This document shows, piece by piece, positions 42,226 through 50,758 of a DNA stretch of 64,000 nucleotides. The translations under genes and the position numbers were made by a program. This stretch comes from Azospirillum oleiclasticum (GTDB taxonomy: Bacteria; Pseudomonadota; Alphaproteobacteria; Azospirillales; Azospirillaceae): the NCBI RefSeq assembly GCF_013423485.1, contig NZ_JABFFR010000025.1:1-64000 (forward strand), in the 5' to 3' direction. The notes beneath the pieces were generated by a model, which was not told where the DNA came from, searched no databases, and worked only from the letters and a program-made list of their open reading frames with translations. The stretch's first letter is position 1; each line of letters starts with the position of its first letter.

Positions 42226-43392
42226 GTGGCTGTCTGCCCCATCTGCCTCGACCAGCGCTTCGCCCCCCTCGCGTCGATCGACTTCGGCCGGTGGGAGGCG
42301 GATGAGACCGGCGATCTGCACCGGGCGACGGAGCTGTTCGATCTCGCTCGCTGCCGGACATGCGGGCACGTCATGATCGTGACCCCCTACGACGATTCGA
42401 CCTTCCGGCGCATCTATCTGGACACCCCGCAGGATCCCGTCTTCTGGGACGAGATGCACGTCGGATCAACGGCCCCCTATGCGGATATGGTGGAGTTCTG
42501 CCTCGGGGGGGCGGGCCCGGTCGAAGGGTTTCTTGTCGATGTCGGCTGCGGCCCCGGTCTGCTGCTGAAGCTGCTGCATGAGGAGCGTGGTCATGCCCTC
42601 GACCGGCTGGTCGGCATCGACTTCAACCGACGGCTTCCCGATCCATACCGGTTCGTCCGGGCCGACCTGAACCGGCTCGACGCCGACGACATACCGGGTC
42701 CGGTCGCACTTGCTTTCGCGTCGCACCTGCTGGAGCATCTGGTCGATCCGCGCGCCTTCCTGCGGACCCTTGCCGGTCGGCTGGCCAAGGGGGGTGCCAT
42801 CTACGTCGAGGTGCCGGACAATGGGCATTTCGATCCGGCCATCGTCGGCCCGACCAATCTGATCAACCAGCAGCACATCCATTATTTCTGCGAGGCGAGC
42901 CTGACCAGCCTTGCCGTGAGCTGCGGATTGGCGGTGGAACGGTGCGAGCGGTCGGTGCTCGGCTATGTGCCCAGGCTGCGCATGTTGCTCCGCCCGGCCG
43001 AGACGACCTCGGCGGGCGATACGGTTCTGCGATCGCTCGCCCATCTTTCCGGACAGCGGACCCGACTGGCGGAGCGCCTGCGTACGCTGATCGGTTCCGG
43101 CCGGCCGGCCGGCCTGTGGGGGATCGGGGCCGACTTCCACCGCCTGTCGGTCGAGCATCCGGACATCGCGGCTCTGGTGGAAGGCGGCCGCATCGCCTTG
43201 TTCGATCTCGGCCTGGCTGGCCGCCGCTACGCCGGCCGGACGATCCGCCCGCCGACAGACATCGCGAAGTTCGACGGCACGGTCTTCCTGATGCCGTTGC
43301 TTGGTGACGTCCGTCTCAAGATGCGCCGCTTCGCCGAGTCGCAGGGTTTCCCGGCCGGCCGGGTCATCGACCCGTGGCTCACCCCGCGGTGA
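42226..43392 (+). CDS. SAM methyltransferase with N-terminal zinc-binding motif (sugar C-methyltransferase type)
   Basis: This 388-residue protein starts at GTG 42226 (GGAG 7 nt upstream). Two Cys pairs (C4/C7 in CPIC and C43/C46 in CRTC) form a zinc ribbon. The SAM domain has VDVGCGPGLLLKLL, HLLEHLVDPRAFLRTLAGRL and AIYVEVPD. A C-terminal Rossmann-like part carries AGLWGIGADFH. This architecture matches TDP-sugar C-methyltransferases and related enzymes in surface-glycan loci (Methyltransf_13/14 type). Its place beside nonulosonate and flagellin genes suggests it modifies the flagellar sugar. It converges on the SDR gene, their ends overlapping by 14 bp. Confidence 0.82.
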   Translation: MAVCPICLDQRFAPLASIDFGRWEADETGDLHRATELFDLARCRTCGHVMIVTPYDDSTFRRIYLDTPQDPVFWDEMHVGSTAPYADMVEFCLGGAGPVEGFLVDVGCGPGLLLKLLHEERGHALDRLVGIDFNRRLPDPYRFVRADLNRLDADDIPGPVALAFASHLLEHLVDPRAFLRTLAGRLAKGGAIYVEVPDNGHFDPAIVGPTNLINQQHIHYFCEASLTSLAVSCGLAVERCERSVLGYVPRLRMLLRPAETTSAGDTVLRSLAHLSGQRTRLAERLRTLIGSGRPAGLWGIGADFHRLSVEHPDIAALVEGGRIALFDLGLAGRRYAGRTIRPPTDIAKFDGTVFLMPLLGDVRLKMRRFAESQGFPAGRVIDPWLTPR

Positions 43393-44149
43393 AGCCGCCG
43401 TCCACCGGCAGAGTCACGCCGGTGATCCAGCGCCCCGTCGATGCCAGCAGGAAGGCGACCGTGTCGGCGACGTCCTGCGGGGTGCCGTAGCCGAGCGGGT
43501 GGGCGGCGGCCAGCGCCGCGTTCTGCTCCGCCGGCAGCATGGCGAACTGTTCGGCCGCCTTGGAGCCCATCACCACGGCGGGTGCCACCACGTTGACGCG
43601 GATGCGGCGGTCGGCCAGCTCCAGCGCCAGCGAGCGGGCGACCGCCACCAGCGCCGCCTTGGAGGCGGCGTAGAGCGAACGGCCCTTCTGCCCCTTCAGC
43701 CCGGCGACCGACCCGATCAGCGCCAGCGAGCCGCCGTTCGCCGCGTGCACGCCCTTCTGCGCGAAGCCGCGGGCGAGCATCAGGGCGGCGCCGACGTTGA
43801 GCGTGAGGTAGCGGTCGATCTGGGCGCGGCTCATTTGCCGCAGCACGGTGTAGCCCTGGACGGAGGCGGAATGGACCACCCCGTCCAACGGCCCGCCGTC
43901 CGCCGCCAACCCCTTCATCCAGCCGGGCAGGGTGTCCAGGTCCGCCAAGTCGAACGGCGCGACGCTGTGACGCCCCGGCTCGTCCAGAGCCGCGCGGGTC
44001 TCCTCCAACGGTTCCGGGCGGCGCCCGGTCAGCACCAGGGCGGCGCCAAGGTCGGCCAGGGTCACGCACAGCGTCCGGCCGATGTCGCTGTCGGACGACG
44101 CGCCGGTCACCAGGACGCGCCGGCCGCTCAGATCCAGCGGGTTGCGCAT
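43379..44149 (-). CDS. Short-chain dehydrogenase/reductase (FabG-like)
   Basis: From ATG 44149, overlapping the stop of the ketosynthase gene (ATGA), the protein is 256 residues. It has a nucleotide-binding glycine motif with an unusual insertion (TGASSDSDIG), the catalytic Ser region (IGSVAGLKGQKG), YAASK and the closing WITGVTLPVDGGF. Pairing with a ketosynthase III gene suggests beta-ketoacyl reduction. It is a close paralogue of the SDR at 46466, sharing the GWMKGL/PWIKAM and LAAAHPLGYGTP/RAAHPMGFGRP segments. The substrate could instead be a sugar. Confidence 0.88.
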   Translation of the reverse strand: MRNPLDLSGRRVLVTGASSDSDIGRTLCVTLADLGAALVLTGRRPEPLEETRAALDEPGRHSVAPFDLADLDTLPGWMKGLAADGGPLDGVVHSASVQGYTVLRQMSRAQIDRYLTLNVGAALMLARGFAQKGVHAANGGSLALIGSVAGLKGQKGRSLYAASKAALVAVARSLALELADRRIRVNVVAPAVVMGSKAAEQFAMLPAEQNAALAAAHPLGYGTPQDVADTVAFLLASTGRWITGVTLPVDGGFTAG

Positions 44150-45231
44150 CAGGGTTGCAGGACCGGGAAGTCGTCCGGCAGTTCGAACAGGTCCGGGACC
44201 GGGATCGGGCCGACCTCGGCGACCACGGCGCCCCACGACCACCCGACGCCGAACCCGGCCAGCAGCAGGCGGTGGCGGCCGGTGGACAGCGGCTCGCCCA
44301 GCCGGTGGCTGACCGCCAGCGGGATCGACGCGGAGCTGGTGTTGCCGAAATCATGCATGTCGATGATGAAGCGTTCGGCCGGGATTTTGATCTTCTTGCG
44401 CAGATGCTCCAGCATGAAGGCGTTGGCCTGATGCATCACGCACAGGTCGATGTCCTCCACCCCCACGCCGGCGTGGGCGAGCGCCTCGCGAACCAGGGGG
44501 GGGACCGCGCGCAGGGTGAAAGCGAACACCTCCGCGCCGTTCAGGGCGAGGCGGGACTCGGTGAACAGGCGCGCGTGCTCCTCGGCGCTCCAGGGTTCGG
44601 CACGGGGGACCAAGCTGTTGCGCCGCCCGCCGGCCTTCACCCAGATGTTCTTGGCTCCCGCCCCGTCGGTGCCGACGACCACATGGATGGGTGGCGCCTC
44701 GGGGTCGCATTCCAGCGCCGCCGCACCGCCGGCGTCGCCGAACAGCGGCAGGGTGGAGCGGTCGCCGGGCACCAGATGGCGCGTGCTGGTGTCACCGCAC
44801 AGCACCAGAGCCCGGCCACCCGGCTGGCCGGACATCAGACGCCCGGCGGTCCACAGCGCGTAGACGAATCCGGAGCAGCCGAGATTGACGTCGAAGCAGG
44901 CGGCGGTCGGCGGCAGCCCCAGCCGTTTCTGCATGATGCAGGAGGTGGCGGGCACGTTGTAATCCGCGTCCTGCGACACGAAGATCAGGACGTCGACCGT
45001 CGCCGGATCCCAGTCCAGCCGTTGCAGCAGCCGTTCGGCTGCGGCCACGCAGAGATCGGAGGCGCAGATGTGCGGCGGAGCGACGCGGCGCTCGTGCACA
45101 CCGGTGGTGGCGTAGAGCTTCTCCGTCTCCTCGGCGGAGAAGAGGGAGCGGTCTTCCATGAAGGAATGACGCTGCCGTGGGACCGCAGCACCGAATCCCG
45201 CGATGCGCACGCCTTCGACGATCGACTTCAC
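44149..45231 (-). CDS. 3-oxoacyl-ACP synthase III-like ketosynthase (first copy)
   Basis: This 360-residue protein has a complete KASIII triad: Cys119 in NLGCSGFVYAL, His267 in VMHQANAFM and Asn297 in GNTSSASIPL. The ending GFGVGWSWGAVVAEVGP is shared with the second copy at 54110. It should condense an acyl starter with malonyl-ACP, or transfer an acyl group. The setting in a nonulosonate/flagellin locus, with two dedicated ACP genes 6 kb away, argues against housekeeping fatty acid synthesis. It is divergent from the Rieske oxygenase gene. Confidence 0.9.
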   Translation of the reverse strand: MKSIVEGVRIAGFGAAVPRQRHSFMEDRSLFSAEETEKLYATTGVHERRVAPPHICASDLCVAAAERLLQRLDWDPATVDVLIFVSQDADYNVPATSCIMQKRLGLPPTAACFDVNLGCSGFVYALWTAGRLMSGQPGGRALVLCGDTSTRHLVPGDRSTLPLFGDAGGAAALECDPEAPPIHVVVGTDGAGAKNIWVKAGGRRNSLVPRAEPWSAEEHARLFTESRLALNGAEVFAFTLRAVPPLVREALAHAGVGVEDIDLCVMHQANAFMLEHLRKKIKIPAERFIIDMHDFGNTSSASIPLAVSHRLGEPLSTGRHRLLLAGFGVGWSWGAVVAEVGPIPVPDLFELPDDFPVLQP

Positions 45232-45344
45232 CGGTCCACCCTCCGCGGCGCCGGAAACCGTTGCGTCCCGGCGCTATTCGGGAAACATTAACCGATCGAA
45301 CGCTAGGGTCGAAGCCATTAACGAACCGATAAAAGAGTCCGCCC

Positions 45345-46469
45345 ATGGACGTCGCGATGCCCACGCGCACAACCGCGCCGCTGCCGACCCGGGTGATCCC
45401 GCCGCACCACTATTCCGATCCGGCGATCTTCGAGCAGGAAAAGGCGCGGATTTTCAGGCGCTCCTGGATGTTCGTTGGATTTGCGGACGATCTGGGCGGA
45501 AACAACGATTTCATCACCGCCGAAATCGCCGGAACATCGGTTCTGGTGCAGAACTTCGATGGCCAACTGCGCGCCTTCCACAATGTGTGCACCCACAGGG
45601 GGTCGCTGATCCATCTGAAACCTTGCGGGAACGGCAAGCCGGTGTGCCCCTATCATGGCTGGGTGTTCAACCGCGACGGTGTGCCGGTCGGCATCCCCGG
45701 CAATAGGGAGTTCTTCGGATTCGACGATGAGGCCAGACGGCGGCTGGCGCTGCCGCGGTTCGAGGTGGCGACCCGTGGCCGCTTCGTGTTCGTCCGGTTG
45801 GAACCCGGCGGTCCGGGGTTGGACGAGCAGCTCGGCGCCTATGGCGCGTTGCTGGACCATCTCTCCGCCCTGTTCGTCGAGAAGATCGACGAGAACCGGC
45901 TACCCTGGGCGGCGAACTGGAAGACCGGTGTGGAGAGCGTGCTGGAGGTCTACCACGTCGATGCCACGCATCCCGAGACCTTCAAGCAGTTCACCAAGAA
46001 GGTCTGGAACTGCGCCTACGAGAAGGAGCACAGCCGCGGCACGACCCACCTGTCGGACGGCAGCGTCAAATGGTGGGACGGGGTGGTGGCGCGGCTCGGG
46101 CTGCCGCGCAGTGAGCTTTACCGGAACTACGACCACTTCTTCATCTTCCCCAATCTGGCGATCGGCCTCACCCATGGCGGGCTGATGAGCGTCCAGACCT
46201 ACGATCCGCTCGATGCGGAGCGCTGCAGCCTGCATTTCCGCCTGTTCCTCGGCGCGACGTCCAAGCCGCAGACACGCGGCGGCCCCGTCCGCCGGGCCGT
46301 CGAGGACAACCTGCGCGGCTTCAACGCCCGCGTGCTCGACGAGGACCGCATCGTGTCGGAGGCTGCGCATCATGGCATGAAGCAGATGCGACAACCGGCC
46401 GTCCCCGGCTGGTGCGAGGAGCGCATCCACGCCTTCCACGACGCCTATCTCACGCGGATGGGGGAATGA
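45345..46469 (+). CDS. Rieske non-heme iron oxygenase, alpha-subunit type
   Basis: This 374-residue protein has the Rieske centre C82-T-H84-R and C101-P-Y-H104-GW, binding [2Fe-2S]. The mononuclear iron ligands lie in LEVYHVDATHPETF (His204 and His209). Length and layout match aromatic-ring-hydroxylating and related monooxygenase alpha subunits. No ferredoxin or reductase gene is nearby, so it must borrow electrons. It overlaps the following SDR gene (ATGA) and leads the operon of the nonulosonate genes. It may hydroxylate or demethylate the acyl or sugar product of the locus. Confidence 0.9.
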   Translation: MDVAMPTRTTAPLPTRVIPPHHYSDPAIFEQEKARIFRRSWMFVGFADDLGGNNDFITAEIAGTSVLVQNFDGQLRAFHNVCTHRGSLIHLKPCGNGKPVCPYHGWVFNRDGVPVGIPGNREFFGFDDEARRRLALPRFEVATRGRFVFVRLEPGGPGLDEQLGAYGALLDHLSALFVEKIDENRLPWAANWKTGVESVLEVYHVDATHPETFKQFTKKVWNCAYEKEHSRGTTHLSDGSVKWWDGVVARLGLPRSELYRNYDHFFIFPNLAIGLTHGGLMSVQTYDPLDAERCSLHFRLFLGATSKPQTRGGPVRRAVEDNLRGFNARVLDEDRIVSEAAHHGMKQMRQPAVPGWCEERIHAFHDAYLTRMGE

Positions 46470-47230
46470 GGCCGGAGCATCCCTTCGCGCTCACCGATCG
46501 GCATGTGCTGGTTACGGGGGCCTCGGCGGGGATCGGGCGGGCCACCGCGGTCATACTCGCCGGGCTGGGCGCGCGCATCACGCTGACCGGCCGCAACGAG
46601 GAACGGCTTGGTGCTGCCTGCGCGGCCTTGCCGGGTGAGGGGCACCGGGCGGTGTCGCACGACCTCGCGGATACCGACGCCATTCCCCCCTGGATCAAGG
46701 CGATGGCCGAGGCGCACGGCGCTTTCGACGGGATCGTCCATTGCGCCGGCGTGCAGACCGGCAAGCCCGTGCGCGGCGTGGACCGGGCCTACTTCGACAC
46801 GGTCCTGCACGTCAATCTGTTGAGCGCGCTGGCGCTGGCCCGTGCGTTCCGGCAGAAGGGGTGCAACCCGGGTTCCGGTGCCATGGTGCTTCTTTCCTCG
46901 GTGGCCGCGGCGATCGGGCAGCCGGGCAACGTCGTGTATTCGGCCAGCAAGGGCGGGCTGGAAGCCGCGATGCGGGGCTTGGCGATGGAACTGCTGCGCG
47001 ACCGCATCCGGGTCAACGCGGTGGCTCCGGCCATGGTGGAGACGGAGATGATGGACCGCTTCCGGCTGACCACGACCGCCGACCAGTTCGACGCCATCCG
47101 TGCCGCCCATCCCATGGGCTTCGGCCGGCCGGAGGATGTGGCGGGGGCGATCGCCTTCCTGCTGTCCGACGCGGCGCGCTGGATCACCGGTGTCACGCTG
47201 CCCGTCGACGGCGGCTATCTGGCGCGCTGA
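46466..47230 (+). CDS. Short-chain dehydrogenase/reductase
   Basis: ATG 46466 lies in the stop of the Rieske gene, giving 254 residues. It shows TGASAGIGRAT, the Ser region (VLLSSVAAAIGQPGN), VVYSASKGG (catalytic Tyr/Lys) and WITGVTLPVDGGY. It is a paralogue of the SDR at 43379. In Campylobacter the flagellin-glycan SDR PtmA sits in a comparable place, beside the nucleotidyltransferase PtmE, which matches the next gene here. Either sugar-nucleotide or acyl chemistry is possible. Confidence 0.88.
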   Translation: MRPEHPFALTDRHVLVTGASAGIGRATAVILAGLGARITLTGRNEERLGAACAALPGEGHRAVSHDLADTDAIPPWIKAMAEAHGAFDGIVHCAGVQTGKPVRGVDRAYFDTVLHVNLLSALALARAFRQKGCNPGSGAMVLLSSVAAAIGQPGNVVYSASKGGLEAAMRGLAMELLRDRIRVNAVAPAMVETEMMDRFRLTTTADQFDAIRAAHPMGFGRPEDVAGAIAFLLSDAARWITGVTLPVDGGYLAR

Positions 47231-47232
47231 CC

Positions 47233-47973
47233 ATGGACACCCCGAAGACCGGAGCCGGGCTTGCCGGTGTGGACATCGCGGTGCTCGCCGGCGGCCTCGG
47301 CACCCGCATCCGTGGGGTTCTGGGCGACACGCCCAAGGTTTTGGCGCCGGTGGGCGGGCGGGCCTTCCTGGGCCACCTGCTCGACCGGCTGGCCGCCGCC
47401 GGGGCGCAACGGGTGGTGCTGTGTCTCGGCCATCTTGCCGATCGGGTGACCGGCTGGCTGGACGCGAACCCCGCTCCGCCCGGCCTGACGGTCGTCTGCG
47501 GGATCGAGCCGCGGCCGTTGGGGACGGCGGGCGCTCTGGCCCATCTCCGGAGTTCCTTCCACTCCGATCCGGTGCTGGTCCTGAACGGCGACACCTTCGT
47601 GGACGCCGATCTTGCCGCCTTCCGCGCGGCGCACGGACGCTCGGGCGCGGAGGCGTCAGTGCTCTGCGTCGCGGTGGAGGACGCGGCGCGGTACGGCCGG
47701 GTGGAGATCGGCGCGGACGGTCGGATCCAACGCTTCGCCGAGAAGCAGCCGGGCAGCGGCACCATCAACGCCGGCGTCTACCTGTTCTCCGCAGCGCTTC
47801 TCGACCGGATCGTCGCCGACGGCGCGGTGTCGCTGGAACGTGACGTGCTCGAGCGCGCACCACCCGGCACCCTGAACGCCCATGTGACGACCGGGCGCTT
47901 CATCGACATCGGAACGCCCGAAAGTCTGGCCGCAGCCGCGGACGTGATCGCTCCGGCGGACGGGTCGTCATGA
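47233..47973 (+). CDS. Sugar-1-phosphate nucleotidyltransferase (HddC/PtmE-like)
   Basis: This 246-residue protein begins 2 bp after the SDR stop. It carries the nucleotidyltransferase signature AVLAGGLGTRIRGVLGDTPKVLAPVGGRAF, the metal-binding LVLNGDTFVD, and GRFIDIGTPESL at the end. It resembles guanylyl- or other nucleotidyltransferases of the HddC/GmhD type. In the legionaminic acid route of Campylobacter, PtmE activates glucosamine-1-phosphate with GTP, so a similar first step here is possible. It overlaps pseG by 4 bp. Confidence 0.85.
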   Translation: MDTPKTGAGLAGVDIAVLAGGLGTRIRGVLGDTPKVLAPVGGRAFLGHLLDRLAAAGAQRVVLCLGHLADRVTGWLDANPAPPGLTVVCGIEPRPLGTAGALAHLRSSFHSDPVLVLNGDTFVDADLAAFRAAHGRSGAEASVLCVAVEDAARYGRVEIGADGRIQRFAEKQPGSGTINAGVYLFSAALLDRIVADGAVSLERDVLERAPPGTLNAHVTTGRFIDIGTPESLAAAADVIAPADGSS

Positions 47974-49031
47974 GCCGTGTTCTCGTCCGGGCCGACGCGG
48001 CGCCCGACATCGGCACCGGCCATGTCATGCGGTGCCTTGCCGTGGCGGAGGCCCTGGCCGACCTGGGTCACGACGCCGTGTTCGCCATGGCCCGCTCGAC
48101 GCCGGCCATCGACCGGCGGCTGGACAGCTCCGGCTTTCGGCGGCTGGCCCTTCCCGGCCCGCCAGCCGGCGCGGCGGATTGCGAGGCCACCGTGGCCGCT
48201 GCCCGTGGCGCGCTGGCCGTGATCCTGGACGGGTATGGTTTCGACGAGACCTACCGGGCGGGGCTGCGGCGCTCCGGCGCCAGGGTGGCGGCGTTTGATG
48301 ACCTTGCCGACCGGACGGCGCTGCACGCCGACGTGGTCGTCAACCCCGCGCCGCAAGCCGGCGCCTTGCCGTACGCCACCATCGCGCACGGTGCCGTCCT
48401 TCTGCTTGGCCCGGCCTACGCCGCCCTGCGGCGGGAAGTGCGGGAGGCGGCGTCGGCACCCCGGTGTCCGTTGCAGGAACGGCGGGCCGTCCTGGTGACC
48501 TTCGGCGGCTCGGACCCGCTCGGGCTGACGCTTCCCTGCGTGGAAAGGCTCGCCGCGGCATTGCCGGGCGATGTGCGCCTCCTTGTCGCGGTCGGCGGCA
48601 GCACGCCGGATGCTGCTGCGATCCTGCGCTCGGTGGCCGGATTCGGCGCGCGGGTCGAGCCGCTTCTCGACACGCCGGCCATGGGAAACCTGATGGCACG
48701 CGCCGGCCTCGCCGTTTCCGCGGCCGGCGGCACGACGGCTGAGCTGTGCGCGCTCGGGGTGCCGACCGTGCTGGTCACGGTGGCGGACAACCAGGCGCCC
48801 GCCGCGGCCGAAGTGGGTGCCGCCGGTTGGTGCCTGTCCGTGGACGGGCGTTCGGCCGATGCGGCCGGGCGGATCACCGGGGCGGCGGTTCGCCTGTGGC
48901 ATGATTTCCCGGAGCGGCTGCGCATGACCGAGGCGACCCGGCGGCTGGTGGACGGTCAGGGCGCCATGCGCATCGCACGGGCCATCCTGTCGTCTGCGGC
49001 GTCCATGGATGCCCGGATCCTTGCCGGGTGA
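47970..49031 (+). CDS. pseG: UDP-2,4-diacetamido-2,4,6-trideoxyhexose hydrolase (PseG family)
   Basis: This 353-residue protein starts at ATG 47970, overlapping the nucleotidyltransferase stop. The N-terminal GTGHVMRCLAVAEAL includes His18, equivalent to the catalytic His of Campylobacter PseG. The GT-B-like C-terminal half has VTFGGSDPLGLT and SAAGGTTAELCALGVPTVLV. It releases UDP from the trideoxyhexose to give the free sugar used for nonulosonate synthesis. LegG, a different GT-B-type hydrolysing epimerase, is the counterpart in the legionaminic pathway, but the PseG motif is clear. Confidence 0.88.
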   Translation: MSRVLVRADAAPDIGTGHVMRCLAVAEALADLGHDAVFAMARSTPAIDRRLDSSGFRRLALPGPPAGAADCEATVAAARGALAVILDGYGFDETYRAGLRRSGARVAAFDDLADRTALHADVVVNPAPQAGALPYATIAHGAVLLLGPAYAALRREVREAASAPRCPLQERRAVLVTFGGSDPLGLTLPCVERLAAALPGDVRLLVAVGGSTPDAAAILRSVAGFGARVEPLLDTPAMGNLMARAGLAVSAAGGTTAELCALGVPTVLVTVADNQAPAAAEVGAAGWCLSVDGRSADAAGRITGAAVRLWHDFPERLRMTEATRRLVDGQGAMRIARAILSSAASMDARILAG

Positions 49032-49039
49032 GGTGACCA

Positions 49040-49594
49040 ATGCTCTTCCGATTCCGCCGCCCGACCGTCGATGACGCGGCCATGCTGCTGGAATGGCGCA
49101 CCGATCCGGTCATCACCCGATTCATGTTCACCGACCTGGAACATCCGGACGTCGAGCGGCAGCGCGGCTGGATCGCCGCCATGGAGACCCGCGAGGATTT
49201 CCGGCATTTCGTGATCGAGCACGAGGGCCGGCCGGTCGGCTATCTGTCCTATTCGGAGATCGACCGGCTGCACCGGCGCTGTTCCACCGGCTCCTACATG
49301 GTCACCGAACGCGACCGACGCATGCTTGCCGGCTATCTGCACAGCTTCATCATGGACTACGCGTTCCATACGCTCGGCATGAACAAGGTGGTCAACTATT
49401 TCATGGAAGGCAACGATCAGGTCATCCGGATCCAGAGCGTGCTGAAATGCCGCTTCGTCGGCGTGTTGGAGCAGCATGTCTTCAAACACGGGCGGTTTCA
49501 AGACGTGCATGTCTTCGAGACATTGCGCAGAGACTACGAGTCCCACCCGCACCCGTTCGACCGCGAAACCACGCTCGCCGCCTTCGATCCGTGA
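49040..49594 (+). CDS. pseH: GNAT N-acetyltransferase, PseH-like
   Basis: This 184-residue GNAT protein begins 8 bp after pseG. It has LLEWRTDPVITRFMFT, FVIEHEGRPVGYLSYSEID, GSYMVTERDRRMLAGYLHSFIMDYAF and GMNKVVNYFMEGNDQVIRI. Its size and position between pseG and pseI fit PseH, which acylates the 4-amino group of the UDP-linked sugar. The acetyl-CoA R/QxxGxG/A loop is not sharply conserved. A different acyl donor, such as an acyl-ACP from this locus, is conceivable. Confidence 0.75.
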   Translation: MLFRFRRPTVDDAAMLLEWRTDPVITRFMFTDLEHPDVERQRGWIAAMETREDFRHFVIEHEGRPVGYLSYSEIDRLHRRCSTGSYMVTERDRRMLAGYLHSFIMDYAFHTLGMNKVVNYFMEGNDQVIRIQSVLKCRFVGVLEQHVFKHGRFQDVHVFETLRRDYESHPHPFDRETTLAAFDP

Positions 49595-49631
49595 CGGTGC
49601 GGAACGCGGTCGACCCGGATATCAAATCCCG

Positions 49632-49639
49632 TTAACCAT
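49632..49639 (+). promoter_or_regulatory. TTAACCAT half-site upstream of pseI
   Basis: The 8-mer TTAACCAT, a CtrA-type half-site in alphaproteobacteria, lies 68 bp before the pseI start in the only gap (105 bp) within the pse operon. The second half of the full CtrA box is not present. Confidence 0.25.
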
Positions 49640-49699
49640 CGTCATGCGACGATCCGGCGGATCGTCCATGAACAAGCCGCCGCCATCGGGAGCAGGGCC

Positions 49700-50758
49700 G
49701 TGCCGCGTCCGTTCGCCATCCAAGGCTGTCCCATCGGGCCGGGCCATCCGCCCTACCTGATCGCCGAGCTGTCGGGCAACCACAAGGGCGAGCTGGCCCG
49801 TGCGCTGGCTCTGATCGACGCCGCAGCCGATGCCGGGGCGGACGCGGTGAAGCTCCAGACCTACACCGCCGACACGATCACCATCGACCATGACGGCCCT
49901 GGATTTCTGCTGACCGGCGGGCTGTGGGCCGGGCGCACGCTGCACGACCTGTACCGGGAGGCGCACACCCCCTGGGACTGGCACCCGGCCCTGTTCGCGC
50001 GGGCGCGCGAGCGGGGCATCGCCATCTTCAGCTCCCCCTTCGACGAGACCGCGGTCGAGCTGCTGGAGGGGCTGGACGCGCCGGCCTTCAAGATCGCGTC
50101 GTTCGAGCTGAACGATCTGCCGCTGATCCGCCGTGCCGCCCGGTCCGGCCGGCCGCTGATCGTCTCCACCGGTCTGGCAACGCTGGGCGAGATCGCCGAG
50201 GCTGTGGAGGCGGCGGGGGAGGCACCGCTGGCGCTGCTCCACTGCGTCAGCGGCTACCCGACCCCGCCGGAGGATTGCAACCTCCGCACCATCCCGCATC
50301 TGGCCGCGGCCTTCGGCGTGCCGGCCGGGCTGTCCGACCACACGCACGGCATCGCCGTCCCGGTCGCCGCCACGGCGCTGGGGGCCGCGGTGATCGAGAA
50401 GCACATCACCCTCTCGCGCGCCGAGGGCGGGGTGGACGCCGCCTTCTCCCTGGAACCGGCGGAGTTCAAGGCGATGGTCGGGGCGGTGCGCGCGGCCCAC
50501 GCCGCGCTGGGGTGCGTGCATTACGGGGTGGAGCCGAGCGAGGCGGGCGGGCGCGATTACCGCCGCTCCCTCTATGTGGTCGCCGACGTGGCGGCGGGGG
50601 AGGCGCTGAGCGCCGCGACCGTCCGCTCCATCCGCCCCGGCTTCGGGCTGGCGCCGAAGCATCTCCCCGCCGTGCTCGGCCGGCGCGCCGCCCGCGGCCT
50701 CCGGCGCGGCGAGCCGCTGGCCTGGGACATGCTGCTGCCGGAGGAGCCTGCCCGATGA
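49700..50758 (+). CDS. pseI: Pseudaminic acid synthase (NeuB family)
   Basis: This 352-residue protein starts at GTG 49700 (GGAG upstream). It is a NeuB-type synthase with AELSGNHKGELARAL, DAVKLQTYTADTITID, FKIASFELNDLPLI, LSDHTHGIAVPVAA and IEKHITLSRAEGGVDAAFSLEP. A C-terminal SAF/antifreeze-like domain follows (RSLYVVADVAAGEALSAATVRSIRP). It condenses the free 2,4-diacetamido sugar with phosphoenolpyruvate. The ELSGNHKG and AEGGVDAAFSLEP segments are typical of PseI rather than sialate synthase. It overlaps the next gene by 4 bp. Confidence 0.9.
   Translation: MPRPFAIQGCPIGPGHPPYLIAELSGNHKGELARALALIDAAADAGADAVKLQTYTADTITIDHDGPGFLLTGGLWAGRTLHDLYREAHTPWDWHPALFARARERGIAIFSSPFDETAVELLEGLDAPAFKIASFELNDLPLIRRAARSGRPLIVSTGLATLGEIAEAVEAAGEAPLALLHCVSGYPTPPEDCNLRTIPHLAAAFGVPAGLSDHTHGIAVPVAATALGAAVIEKHITLSRAEGGVDAAFSLEPAEFKAMVGAVRAAHAALGCVHYGVEPSEAGGRDYRRSLYVVADVAAGEALSAATVRSIRPGFGLAPKHLPAVLGRRAARGLRRGEPLAWDMLLPEEPAR

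Noticed and set aside
42078..42305. Small 75-codon frame before the zinc-type methyltransferase
   Set aside because: It overlaps the methyltransferase start in another frame. It has no domain, while the methyltransferase GTG has a good ribosome site.
45280..45325. Two CATTAAC boxes between the ketosynthase and Rieske genes as a CtrA site
   Set aside because: The spacing between the TTAA halves is about 29 bp rather than 7, so they do not form a CtrA box.
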